Under the pieces are notes generated by a model. That model was not told the origin of the DNA and made no database searches. It saw only the letters and a list, made by a program, of their open reading frames with translations. Shown piece by piece: positions 33,814 through 43,300 of a stretch of 64,000 nucleotides of DNA; the first letter of the stretch is position 1, and each line of letters begins with the position of its first letter. This DNA is from Oscillospiraceae bacterium (lineage in GTDB: Bacteria; Bacillota; Clostridia; Oscillospirales; Ruminococcaceae): positions 1 to 64,000 of the forward strand of contig JAKSPL010000003.1 in NCBI GenBank assembly GCA_024404815.1. The letters are read 5' to 3'. The position numbers and the translations under genes are program-made.

Positions 33814-34995
33814 ATGAATTCGTTCAACTTTTACAGTCCGACTGAATTTGTATTCGGTAAAGATACCGAAAAACAATGCGGAACACTTGTCAAAAAATAC
33901 GGTGGAAGCCGTGTTCTTGTTCATTACGGTTCGGGTTCGGCGGTTCGTTCCGGACTCATCGAACGTGTGACTGCTTCGCTGGAGGCAGCAGGAATTACAT
34001 ATTTTTTACTTGGCGGCGTCAAGCCCAATCCGCGTGACACGAAGATCCGCGAGGGCATTGCCATCTGCAAAAAGGAAAATGTTGACTTTATTCTTTCCGT
34101 CGGCGGCGGCTCGTGCATCGACAGTTCCAAAGCGATCGCACTCGGCAGCCTTTACGACGGCGATTTCTGGGATTTCTACGGCACAGGCAAACCTGTGGAG
34201 CGTGCGCTCCCCGTCGGCACGGTTCTGACCATCGCAGCCGCAGGCAGTGAGGGTTCGGGTGCATCCGTTGTCACCAAAGAGGAAGGCATGGAAAAGCGCG
34301 ATACAGGTTCCGATCTGCTCCGTCCGAAATTCTCTGTCATGAACCCCGAACTGCTGTTCACGCTTCCTGCCTATCAGACAGCGTGCGGCGCAACGGATAT
34401 CATGGCACATGTTTTTGAACGCTATTTTACCACCACGCCTGAGGTCAATGTCACAGACCGTCTGTGCGAGGCTTTGCTCCTGACGATGATTCAGGAAACG
34501 CCGCGTGTGCTTGCAGACCCCTGCAATTATGAGGCACGCGCAAATATCATGTGGGCGGGTACTGTCGCACATAACGACATTGTCGGTGTCGGCAGAGCGC
34601 AGGACTGGAACAGTCACGGTCTGGAACATGAGCTTTCGGGACTGTATGACGTTGCACACGGCGCAGGTCTTGCAGTCGTCATGCCTGCATGGATGGAATA
34701 TGTTGTCGATACCGATGTGATGCGGTTCGCACAGGTCGCTGTCCGCGTCTGGGGCTGTCAGATGGATTATTTCAATCCGAGAAACACCGCACTTGCAGGT
34801 ATCCGCGCATTCCGTCAGTTCCTCCACAGCATCGGAATGCCGATCAATTTCGAAGAACTCGGTGCAAAGGAAGAAGATATTCCGACACTCGTTGAAAAGC
34901 TCGGCATCGGTGACGGCGTCCGCGGCGGCTTCCGTTCGCTGAACGCTGAAGATGTCGCAAATATCTATCGTATTGCAGCACACGCATCACTCTAA
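33814..34995 (+). CDS. Iron-containing alcohol dehydrogenase (BDH/YqhD-like)
   Basis: A protein of 393 residues starting MNSFNFYSPTEFVFGKDT, with NAD(P)-binding SVGGGSCIDSSKAIA, and metal ligands within GATDIMAHVFERYF and HGLEHELSGLYDVAHGAGL. It reduces aldehydes or ketones to alcohols. It closely follows the pattern of NADPH-dependent butanol dehydrogenase-like proteins. AAAGGAG precedes the ATG. It is divergent from the AraC gene and followed 26 bases later by an SDR gene, so a fermentation or sugar-reduction role under AraC control is plausible. Confidence 0.93.
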   Translation: MNSFNFYSPTEFVFGKDTEKQCGTLVKKYGGSRVLVHYGSGSAVRSGLIERVTASLEAAGITYFLLGGVKPNPRDTKIREGIAICKKENVDFILSVGGGSCIDSSKAIALGSLYDGDFWDFYGTGKPVERALPVGTVLTIAAAGSEGSGASVVTKEEGMEKRDTGSDLLRPKFSVMNPELLFTLPAYQTACGATDIMAHVFERYFTTTPEVNVTDRLCEALLLTMIQETPRVLADPCNYEARANIMWAGTVAHNDIVGVGRAQDWNSHGLEHELSGLYDVAHGAGLAVVMPAWMEYVVDTDVMRFAQVAVRVWGCQMDYFNPRNTALAGIRAFRQFLHSIGMPINFEELGAKEEDIPTLVEKLGIGDGVRGGFRSLNAEDVANIYRIAAHASL

Positions 34996-35021
34996 ATTAT
35001 ACAGAAACTGAGGTGAAACCT

Positions 35022-36041
35022 ATGAAAGCATTATTCATCGGCGGTACCGGTACCATCAGCATGGCGATTACCCGTCTTGCGGCAGAACGCGGCTGGGAGA
35101 TGTATCTTCTGAACCGCGGCAATCGCTCCGCAGAACTCCCTGACAATGTCAAAGTGCTGCCTGTGGATATCAACGATGAAGCAGCGGCGGCGAATCTGCT
35201 GGAAGGTATGCAGTTTGATACCGTCTGTGATTTCATCGGTTTTGTTCCGTCTCAGTTGGAACGCGATTATCGCTTGTTTGCAGGAAAAACCAAGCAGTTT
35301 ATGTATATCAGCAGCGCGTCTGCCTATCAGAAGCCGATGTCGAATTTCCGCATCAATGAAGGAACGCCGCTGGCAAACCCCTACTGGCAGTATTCACGCG
35401 ACAAGATCGCCTGCGAGGATTTCCTGATGAAAATGTACCGCGAGAACGGTTTCCCTGTGACGATCATCCGTCCGAGCCATACGTTCGATGAGCGTTCGGT
35501 GCCGATGGGTGTACACGGAAACGGCGGCAGCTGGCAGGTCGTCAAGCGGATGCTGGAGGGCAAACCCGTTATCATTCACGGTGACGGTACTTCGCTCTGG
35601 ACGATGACTTTCAACCGCGATTTCGCAAAAGGATTTGTCGGTCTGATGGGCAATCTCCATGCAATCGGCGAAGCATTCCAGATCACAACGACCGAAACCC
35701 TGACATGGAATCAGATCTATCAGTCAATCGCAAACGCTCTCGGTGTGGAACTGCATCCTTATTATGTTCCCTCCGATTTCCTGATGGCGGTCAGCGATTA
35801 CGATTTCGAAGGCTCTCTGATCGGCGACAAGGCAAATTCTGTTGTGTTTGATAACAGCAAGCTGAAACGGGCGGTGCCTGATTTCTGTCCGTCCTATCGT
35901 TTTGATGAAGCGATCCGCATCACCATTGATTATGTACTGTCCCATCCTGAATGTCAGAATGAGGATGCAGAATTCGATGCATGGTGCGATAAGGTCATAG
36001 CCGCACTCGAAGCTGCCAAGACAGCGATTCGCGGCAACTAA
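35022..36041 (+). CDS. NAD-dependent epimerase/dehydratase-like SDR protein
   Basis: A protein of 339 residues starting MKALFIGGTGTISMAI, with the Rossmann motif GGTGTIS, the extended-SDR catalytic YSRDK (Tyr...Lys) and TIIRPSHTFDE. It resembles atypical SDRs acting on nucleotide sugars or RNA-binding CSP41-like proteins; the substrate is unknown. The ATG at 35022 is preceded by GAGGTGAAACC; an in-frame GTG nine bases upstream lies within that site. It is cotranscribed with the dehydrogenase by spacing, and a structured RNA follows its stop. Confidence 0.88.
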   Translation: MKALFIGGTGTISMAITRLAAERGWEMYLLNRGNRSAELPDNVKVLPVDINDEAAAANLLEGMQFDTVCDFIGFVPSQLERDYRLFAGKTKQFMYISSASAYQKPMSNFRINEGTPLANPYWQYSRDKIACEDFLMKMYRENGFPVTIIRPSHTFDERSVPMGVHGNGGSWQVVKRMLEGKPVIIHGDGTSLWTMTFNRDFAKGFVGLMGNLHAIGEAFQITTTETLTWNQIYQSIANALGVELHPYYVPSDFLMAVSDYDFEGSLIGDKANSVVFDNSKLKRAVPDFCPSYRFDEAIRITIDYVLSHPECQNEDAEFDAWCDKVIAALEAAKTAIRGN

Positions 36042-36045
36042 TATT

Positions 36046-36540
36046 ACCATCTCCATCCCTTCACTTGGAGATACCGCCTTGGGCAGCGGTCACGGTTTCG
36101 CACGAGATACAAGACTCGTCGCAAATGCCATTCTTTGCGGTCCACAAGCCATCTTGGACCACAGCCGTGGAATCGGGAATGCTCTCTAATCCCTGATTCT
36201 CTCCATTTTACAGCAGCGGTTGGATTGACTTCAATGCATGATACAGAGAGAGGGCTGTATGCTGCATTGAAGCCAACCAATGCTGGAATATTCTGCTTCA
36301 AGTGCTTTATGCAGCTTGAAAAAAGGGGAAGAAAACGGATTCATTTTGGAATCAGGTTTTCCAATACGCTGCGACAGGGCTTGTACCTCCCCTGTCGTGG
36401 GTATTGCTTTTCCCACTCCTCCATCTTGCTTACTCTGCGTAACTATGCTCACGCGTCATAGTTGCGGAGTGCCCCTATTTTGTATTGCTCTTCCCATTAA
36501 ACCCCCATTTGCTTTTCGGCAGATGGGGCAATTTTTTTGC
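36046..36540 (+). ncRNA. Candidate large structured RNA (multi-hairpin)
   Basis: Nearly every base falls in a hairpin. The stems are: ATCTCCA (36049-36055/36066-36072); ACCGC (36073-77/86-90); a CACGG/CCGTG helix (36091-95/165-169) enclosing three hairpins at 36102-36119, 36121-36138 and 36139-36160; GAATCGGG/CCCTGATTC (36170-36199); a 22-bp interrupted helix (36218-36278); GAAAAC/GTTTTC plus GATTC/GAATC (36331-36361); CAATAC/GTATTG enclosing CGACAGGG/CCCTGTCG (36362-36406); AACTATG/CATAGTT (about 36431-36470); and a terminator at 36503-36538. Loops of H2 (CTTGGGCA) and H4 (TGCCATTC) are partly complementary. No ORF inside has a ribosome site. It starts 5 bases after the SDR stop, so it may be processed from that transcript. 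The size is like ornate RNAs such as ROOL, but the class is not established. Confidence 0.75.
36503..36538 (+). terminator. Terminator at the end of the structured RNA
   Basis: CCCCAT...GC pairs with GC...ATGGGG, then a run of seven T. It shows plus-strand transcription of the hairpin array. Confidence 0.87.
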
Positions 36541-36597
36541 TTTTTTGTACACCTTCCATGCAGGATTGGATAAATCTCCGAAACTGAGTTGGGATTC

Positions 36598-36626
36598 TTG
36601 CATCAAACAGCGTTTCATGCTATACT
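36598..36626 (+). promoter_or_regulatory. Promoter of ABC exporter operon
   Basis: TTGCAT (36598-36603) and TATACT (36621-36626), 17-base spacer. Confidence 0.75.
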
Positions 36627-36657
36627 ATAATTGATAATAATATGGAAGGAGCATCCT

Positions 36658-38391
36658 ATGAAACGGCTGCTTTGTTATCTCCGTGATTACCGCAAAGAGG
36701 CAATCTGCGCTCCGATTTTCAAGATTCTGGAAGCATCGTTTGAACTGTGTATTCCGCTTGTTGTCGCTGCAATGATAGACAAGGGCATTCCAAGCGGTGA
36801 CCGCGGTTATCTCTTAAAAATGTGCGGACTGATGGTGCTGCTTGGCGCGGTCGGACTTTGCAGTACACTGATCGCCCAGTTCTTTGCTGCAAAAGCAGCA
36901 ACAGGTTTCAGCGCAAAACTGCGTCACGCCATGATGTCACATATTCAGAAGCTGTCCTATACCGATCTGGATACCATCGGCACATCAACGCTTGTGACAC
37001 GTATGACCAGCGATGTCGGGCAGGTGCAAAACGGCGTGAATCTTGCGCTGCGGCTGTTTTTGCGGTCACCGTTCATCGTGTTCGGCGCAATGATCATGGC
37101 ATTCACGGTCGATGTAAAATGTGCGCTGGTGTTTGTTGCGTTGATTCCTGCGCTGTCGGTTGTGGTGTTCGGTATCATGCTTCTGACGATGCCGCTTTAC
37201 CGAAATGTGCAGAATCAGCTTGATACCGTGACGGACATTACAAGAGAAAATCTTACAGGCTACCGTGTTCTGCGTGCATTCCGCAAAGAACAGTCGGAAA
37301 TCAGCCGATTCAGCGAACAAAACAGGATTCTGACGGCGATGCAGAACAAGGTCGGTTCGATTTCCGCACTCATGAATCCGCTGACCTATGTGCTTGTGAA
37401 CGGTGCTGTCATTGTTTTGCTCTATTGCGGTGCTGTGCGTGTCGATGGGGGAGTGCTTTCGCAGGGACAGGTCATTGCACTTTACAACTACCTTTCGCAG
37501 ATTCTCGTGGAATTGATAAAGCTTGCCAATCTGCTGATTACCCTGACAAAGACTGCCGCCTGTGCAAACCGTATCGCAGATATGCTGGAAACAGGCGGTG
37601 AAGAAGAAAACACGGCAGAAATGCCTGCTGTATCCGAACAGGGTACAGTCGTGTTTGACCATGTGTCGCTGACTTATCAGGGCGCAGGAGATGCGTCGCT
37701 GACTGATATTTCATTTACAGCCAAGCAGGGCGAAGTGATCGGAATTATCGGCGGAACAGGCGCAGGAAAGACCTCACTTGTCAATCTGATACCGCGATTT
37801 TATGAGCCGACAGCGGGCAGTATCCGCATTGACGGCATAGACAGCAAAGAATTTCCGAAAGCTGCTTTGCGAGAGAAAATCGGCGTTGTTCCGCAGCGTG
37901 CGGTACTGTTTCAGGGTACGATTCGGGAGAATCTTCTCTGGGGAAATACCGATGCGGACGAAACGGTATTGGCAGAAGCACTCGAAACTGCACAGGCTGC
38001 GGAAGTTGTTGCTTCAAAGCCGCTCGGATTGGATGAACCGATTTCCGAACAGGGCGGCAATCTTTCCGGCGGACAGCGGCAGCGACTGACGATCGCGCGT
38101 GCGCTGGTGCGAAAGCCTGAGATCCTGATTCTTGACGACAGCGCGTCTGCGCTTGACTATGCAACCGATGCGGCACTCCGACAGGCACTTCGCAGTCTGC
38201 ATGAACAGCCGACTGTTTTTCTGGTGTCCCAGCGTACAGCTTCCATTCGCTTTGCAGATCAGATCCTTGTGCTGGAGGACGGAACGCTTGCGGACAGCGG
38301 TACGCACAAAGAACTGCTGGCACGCTGTCCCATTTATCAGGAGATACACTATTCCCAGTTTCAGAAGGAGGCACCGCATGAAACAGCATAA
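36658..38391 (+). CDS. ABC exporter half-transporter A (degenerate ATP site)
   Basis: A protein of 577 residues with six membrane helices and a C-terminal nucleotide-binding domain: Walker A GGTGAGKTS, Q-loop PQRAVLFQGT, signature LSGGQ, Walker B ILILDDSASALD. The catalytic Glu after Walker B is Asp (LDD), the mark of the inactive-site subunit in heterodimeric exporters. Partner B follows with a 14-base overlap. Substrates of such MdlAB/BmrCD-like pairs include drugs, lipids and peptides. GGAAGGAGCATCCT precedes the ATG. Confidence 0.94.
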   Translation: MKRLLCYLRDYRKEAICAPIFKILEASFELCIPLVVAAMIDKGIPSGDRGYLLKMCGLMVLLGAVGLCSTLIAQFFAAKAATGFSAKLRHAMMSHIQKLSYTDLDTIGTSTLVTRMTSDVGQVQNGVNLALRLFLRSPFIVFGAMIMAFTVDVKCALVFVALIPALSVVVFGIMLLTMPLYRNVQNQLDTVTDITRENLTGYRVLRAFRKEQSEISRFSEQNRILTAMQNKVGSISALMNPLTYVLVNGAVIVLLYCGAVRVDGGVLSQGQVIALYNYLSQILVELIKLANLLITLTKTAACANRIADMLETGGEEENTAEMPAVSEQGTVVFDHVSLTYQGAGDASLTDISFTAKQGEVIGIIGGTGAGKTSLVNLIPRFYEPTAGSIRIDGIDSKEFPKAALREKIGVVPQRAVLFQGTIRENLLWGNTDADETVLAEALETAQAAEVVASKPLGLDEPISEQGGNLSGGQRQRLTIARALVRKPEILILDDSASALDYATDAALRQALRSLHEQPTVFLVSQRTASIRFADQILVLEDGTLADSGTHKELLARCPIYQEIHYSQFQKEAPHETA

Positions 38392-40132
38392 GACCTCCAA
38401 ACGGTTTGCGACACTCCGCCGTGTTCTGACACTTCTTCAAGGCTCGAAGAAATGGCTGATTCTTTCACTGCTTTTGTCTTTGGTGACCGTGACATTGACG
38501 CTGTATGTTCCGATTCTGGTCGGCGATGCGATCGACAGTATGGCAGATGCAGGCATTGTCGATTTTCCTTCGATTTTCCGCATTTTACTGCTGATCGGTA
38601 TTTCGGTCGGCATTACAGCCCTTTCGCAGTGGCTGATGAGCATTTTCGGCAATAAGATCACCTATGCCGCTGTGGCACATATTCGTTCAGATGCGATACG
38701 AAAAATTGAAGTGCTTCCTGTGTCCTATCTGGATTCTCATGCGTCAGGTGAACTGCTCAGCCGTGTGATTGCCGATGCAGACACGGTTGCGGACGGACTC
38801 CTGCTCGGATTTACACAGTTTTTCACAGGCATTATGACCATTTTCGGGACGCTGCTGTTTATGCTGACAGTCAATGTCTGGATCACGCTGGTCGTTGTGG
38901 TAATGACACCGATCTCCCTGTTTGCCGCAAAATTCATTGCATCCAAGACGTATCATCTGTTCCGACAGCAGGCAGATACCCGTGCGGAACAGACCGCTTA
39001 TCTCAATGAGATCATTCACAATCAGCGAGTGGTACAGGCGTTTGGACAGGAAGAAAATGTCCTTTCCAAATTTGATGAAATGAACGGCAGACTGTTAGAC
39101 TGTTCTCTGAAAGCGACCTTTTTCTCCTCGCTGACGAATCCGACCACGCGCTTTGTGAATGCGATGGTATATGCGGCAGTTGGTCTGACGGGTGCATTCG
39201 CAGCGGTTTCGGGACGCATTTCTGTCGGCGGACTGAGCTGTTTTCTGAGCTATGCAAACCAGTACACCAAGCCGTTTAATGAGATTTCAGGCGTCGTTAC
39301 AGAACTGCAAAATGCACTTGCCTGCGCTGACAGAATTTTCAATCTGCTGGAAGAAGCGGAACGTCCGTCTGATGCACACGATGCAAAAGTGCTTTCTCAG
39401 GCAAACGGCAATGTGGATTTTCAGGATGTGTCGTTTTCGTATGTGCCTGAGCGTCCTCTGATTTCCCATTGCAACCTGCACATTGCACAAGGACAGCGTG
39501 TTGCGATTGTCGGACCGACAGGCTGCGGAAAGACCACGCTGATGAATCTGCTGATGCGTTTTTATGATGTGACGGACGGCAGTATTTCTGTGGACGAAAC
39601 AGATATTCGTGCAATGACACGCGACAGTCTGCGCGAGAATTTCGGCATGGTCTTGCAGGACACATGGCTTTCGGGAACTTCCATTCGGGAAAATATCCGT
39701 ATGGGGAATCCCGATGCAACGGATGAAGATGTGATCTCTGCCGCCAAAGCAGCCCATGCGCATAGTTTCATCCGCCGTCTGCCGCAGGGGTATGACACTG
39801 TTATTTCTGACAAAACAGGCGGACTTTCGCAGGGACAGCGTCAGCTGCTTTGCATTGCACGGCTGATGCTTGCACTGCCGCCGATGCTGATTCTGGATGA
39901 GGCAACCTCCTCGATTGACACACGTACCGAACAGAAGATCCAGTCCGCATTTCAGACGATGATGCAGGGACGCACAAGTTTCATTGTTGCGCACCGCTTG
40001 TCAACCATCCAGGAAGCGGATCTGATACTTGTGATGCGTGATGGTAATATTATTGAACAAGGAAATCACGATTCTTTGCTTGCGAAAAACGGATTTTACG
40101 CAGAGTTATATCACAGCCAATTTATACCATAA
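38378..40132 (+). CDS. ABC exporter half-transporter B (catalytic ATP site)
   Basis: A protein of 584 residues with six membrane helices and a nucleotide-binding domain: Walker A GPTGCGKTT, signature altered to LSQGQ, Walker B MLILDEATSSID with the catalytic Glu, and H-loop IVAHRLST. The altered signature pairs with the degenerate site of partner A, as expected for a heterodimer with one active ATP site. It starts inside the end of gene A with AAGGAGGCACCGC upstream, so translation is coupled. A strong terminator follows. Confidence 0.94.
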   Translation: MKQHKTSKRFATLRRVLTLLQGSKKWLILSLLLSLVTVTLTLYVPILVGDAIDSMADAGIVDFPSIFRILLLIGISVGITALSQWLMSIFGNKITYAAVAHIRSDAIRKIEVLPVSYLDSHASGELLSRVIADADTVADGLLLGFTQFFTGIMTIFGTLLFMLTVNVWITLVVVVMTPISLFAAKFIASKTYHLFRQQADTRAEQTAYLNEIIHNQRVVQAFGQEENVLSKFDEMNGRLLDCSLKATFFSSLTNPTTRFVNAMVYAAVGLTGAFAAVSGRISVGGLSCFLSYANQYTKPFNEISGVVTELQNALACADRIFNLLEEAERPSDAHDAKVLSQANGNVDFQDVSFSYVPERPLISHCNLHIAQGQRVAIVGPTGCGKTTLMNLLMRFYDVTDGSISVDETDIRAMTRDSLRENFGMVLQDTWLSGTSIRENIRMGNPDATDEDVISAAKAAHAHSFIRRLPQGYDTVISDKTGGLSQGQRQLLCIARLMLALPPMLILDEATSSIDTRTEQKIQSAFQTMMQGRTSFIVAHRLSTIQEADLILVMRDGNIIEQGNHDSLLAKNGFYAELYHSQFIP

Positions 40133-40151
40133 TGCGTAATTATGAACAAAT

Positions 40152-40199
40152 ATATCCCCTCCGTATGTTTCAAAATATATACGGAGGGGATATTTTTTG
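40152..40199 (+). terminator. Terminator of ABC exporter operon
   Basis: A 15-bp stem ATATCCCCTCCGTAT/ATACGGAGGGGATAT, then TTTTTT. Confidence 0.95.
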
Positions 40200-40281
40200 T
40201 TTATTTTCATAACCTTTTCGGTGGAAGTGTACAAACGGGATGGATATTTTTGTAATGTGAAACGAATTTTGCAGGAAACTA

Positions 40282-40310
40282 TGGAAATTATTTAATGAAT
40301 GTGATATAAT
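40282..40310 (+). promoter_or_regulatory. Promoter of large CotH gene
   Basis: TATAAT (40305-40310) with a weak -35 TGGAAA (40282-40287), 17-base spacer. The -35 deviates, so an activator may be needed. Confidence 0.55.
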
Positions 40311-40371
40311 ACATATAGTTTGATACTTTTTAGGAATATTTCAGTAATATATTACGAAAGGATGAACAAGA

Positions 40372-43300
40372 ATGAAACATCGGATGCTAGCTTTCGCAGC
40401 TGCTGCCTGCCTTGCATTCCCGTCCCTCCCCGTCGGAATGCTTGATGAAATGAAGGTATATGCTGCTTCTACGAATCTGCCTGACATCTCCGCAGATTAT
40501 GCGGAGATGTTGGGCGCGAATGTCGTCTTAAACGGTGGAATCGGCATGACTTTCTATCTGAAAATCGGAGAAAAGCTGAATTCGGTGCTTGATTCTGCCT
40601 ATATGAGCTTTCAAATCGGCGATAGCAAAGACGCACAGATCGTCCCTTTGAAATCTCTGACGCCTGTGACGGTGAATGGAAGTCCATGCTATGCTGTCAG
40701 CTGTCAGCTGGTCGCCCGTCAGATGAACGATCGTATCCATGTGAAACTTGTGCTGGATGATAAGACCGAAAGCGGTGAAATTGAGTATTCGGTCAGCCAG
40801 TATGCGCAGTCGATTCTGTCGGATACAACCGGCTCGTATACCGATATCACGAAGAATCTTGTAAAAGCGATGCTGGATTACGGTTCTTATACGCAGGTGT
40901 ATTTCAACTATCATGCGAGCGCATTGCCAAACGGCGGTACTCCGCTGACAACGCTTCCGACTGCGATTCCCGATACGTACAACATGGATATTTCAGGCAC
41001 TATTCCGGAAGGCTTGACGCATTACGGAGAAACACTTCTTCTGCAAACCCAAACGGGTATGCGCCAGTATTTCAAAGTGGATGAAGGACATTCCATCAAA
41101 GAATACACCTTCAAGCTGAAAGATGAATCCGGAAAAAAACCGCTGGAACCCAAGGAAAACGGCGATCTTTACTATGTAGAGATTCCGAATATTGCAGCGA
41201 AAAACCTCGGTACAAAGTTCACGCTGACTGTGACAGATGAAAACGGCAGCGAATATAAGGCGAAAATCTGTCCACTGAGCTACGGTGTCAATTCGCTGGG
41301 CAAAGGCAAGGACAATCTGGACAACGTCGTTTACGCGCTCTATGGTTATTACCTTGCCGCTCTGGATTATGTGGCTGAATCGAATCAGATGATGCTTGAC
41401 CAGAACTACAAGGGACTTGTCATCAACGAGGTATGCAGCGTCAATACTTCTTGTCTGAAAGATAACGCAGGCAATTATCCTGACTGGCTGGAACTTTACA
41501 ACGGTTCTGACCATGAGATCGAACTGGACGGAATCGGTATTTCGGACGATACAGACAAGCCGTTCAGCTTTACATTCCCTGAGAATACCAAAATCGGAAA
41601 GGGTGCGTATCTGCTGGTTTATTGCGACAGTAAGGACACGGAGCAGTTTACCACATCGTTCGGTTTGTCATCGAGCGGCGAAACGCTGACGCTGACACAT
41701 CCCGAATACGGCTTGATCGATACCGTGACATTTGAAACCATTGATACCGACCTGTCCTATGCGCGAAAGCCTGACGGCGGTACTGAGTGGGATATTTACC
41801 ACGTAACACCGGGCAAATCCAACAACAGTGCAAAGAGCGCAGTCCCGGCTGCTGCCCCGGAATTCTCCAAGTCTTCCCGTTTTTATTCTGGCACACAGTC
41901 GCTGACGCTGACTGTACCGACAGGCTGCAAAGTCTATTATACATTGGATGGTTCCGATCCGACAACAAGTACATCGAAAATCGAGTATAACAATGCAATT
42001 TCGATTACCGACGGCACCGACCGTACAAACAGCTTGGCTGCCTGTGATGATTTCTGGATTGGCAACAAGTATTCGAAGGAACCGTTTGTTCCGTCGAAAG
42101 AGAATGTCCCGAAAGGCACGGTTATCAAGGCAGTTGCAGTCCCGACAGACGGCAGCGAACCGAGCAAAGTCGTTACCAATACCTATTTTGTGGACAAGAA
42201 TGACAGCTTCTACAATGATATGTACGTCATTTCGCTCTCGTCCGATCCCGACAACTTCATCGGTGAAGAGAATGGTATTCTGGTTTGCGGCAAGAACTAC
42301 TATGAAAAGAAAGACAATCCCGAATACAAAGATCTTCCCGATTACAGCAAGGAAAACCCGACCAACTACAATTCCGATATGGAATGTGAAGTGACGATGG
42401 AAGTCTTCAAGAACCAGGAACCCGTCTATTCTGGCAATGTCGGCTTGCAGGTTTCGGGTAATGCGACACGTTCTTACAGACAAAAGAGCATGAACCTCTA
42501 CGCCCGCGCAAAGTACGGCAGCACCTCGATCGACTATCCGTTCTTTGCGGGATTGAAGAGTGAAGCAGGCGAGGATATTACATCGTTCTCCAAGCTGACA
42601 CTCCGCAACGGCGGCAATGACTACGGCAATGCGCGTGTTCGCGATGACATCATTCAGAATCTTGTAGCAGATGATACAAACTATGAGGAAGGCAACGAAG
42701 TCAAGGTCGGAACACTTGCAAAGTGCGATACTGTTGTATTCCTCGATGGTGAATTCTGGGGCTACTACTCCATGCAGGAAAAACTGTGTGAAACCTATGT
42801 CGCATCGCACTATGGTGTCAAGGAAAAGAACGTATCTATTATCAAGAGCGGTGACGAGATTCCTGATAAAGACGGCAAAACTGACCTTGATTCCGACGGC
42901 GAAAAATATATGGCTTATGCAGCAGTAGCAAGCAAGGCAGATATGACCGTTGCTGAAAATTATGAAACTTTCTGTAATACGGTTGATATCGACAGCTTTA
43001 TTGATTATGTTGCAGTCGAAGCCTATATTGCAAACTATGACTGGTCCAATGAATTGGGCACGAATAACTGGTTCATGTGGCGCAGCACTAAGAAAGACGG
43101 CGAGGGTTACAACGATGGAAAATGGAGATTTGCACTCTATGACACAGAGTTTTCGACCAATCTCTATGGTGATAATGATACGAGATGTTGTCATAATACC
43201 GATATTTTCAGTTACTATTCTTCTTGCCCAGATGACACCAGCCTTGGACGTATTTTTATGAATCTGCTGAAAAACACAGAGTTCAGAGATCGCTTCTACG

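Noticed and set aside
36135..36461. A 108-codon open frame in the 36-kb gap
   Set aside because: No ribosome site, and it crosses several perfect hairpins; the RNA explanation fits better, although coding is not fully excluded.
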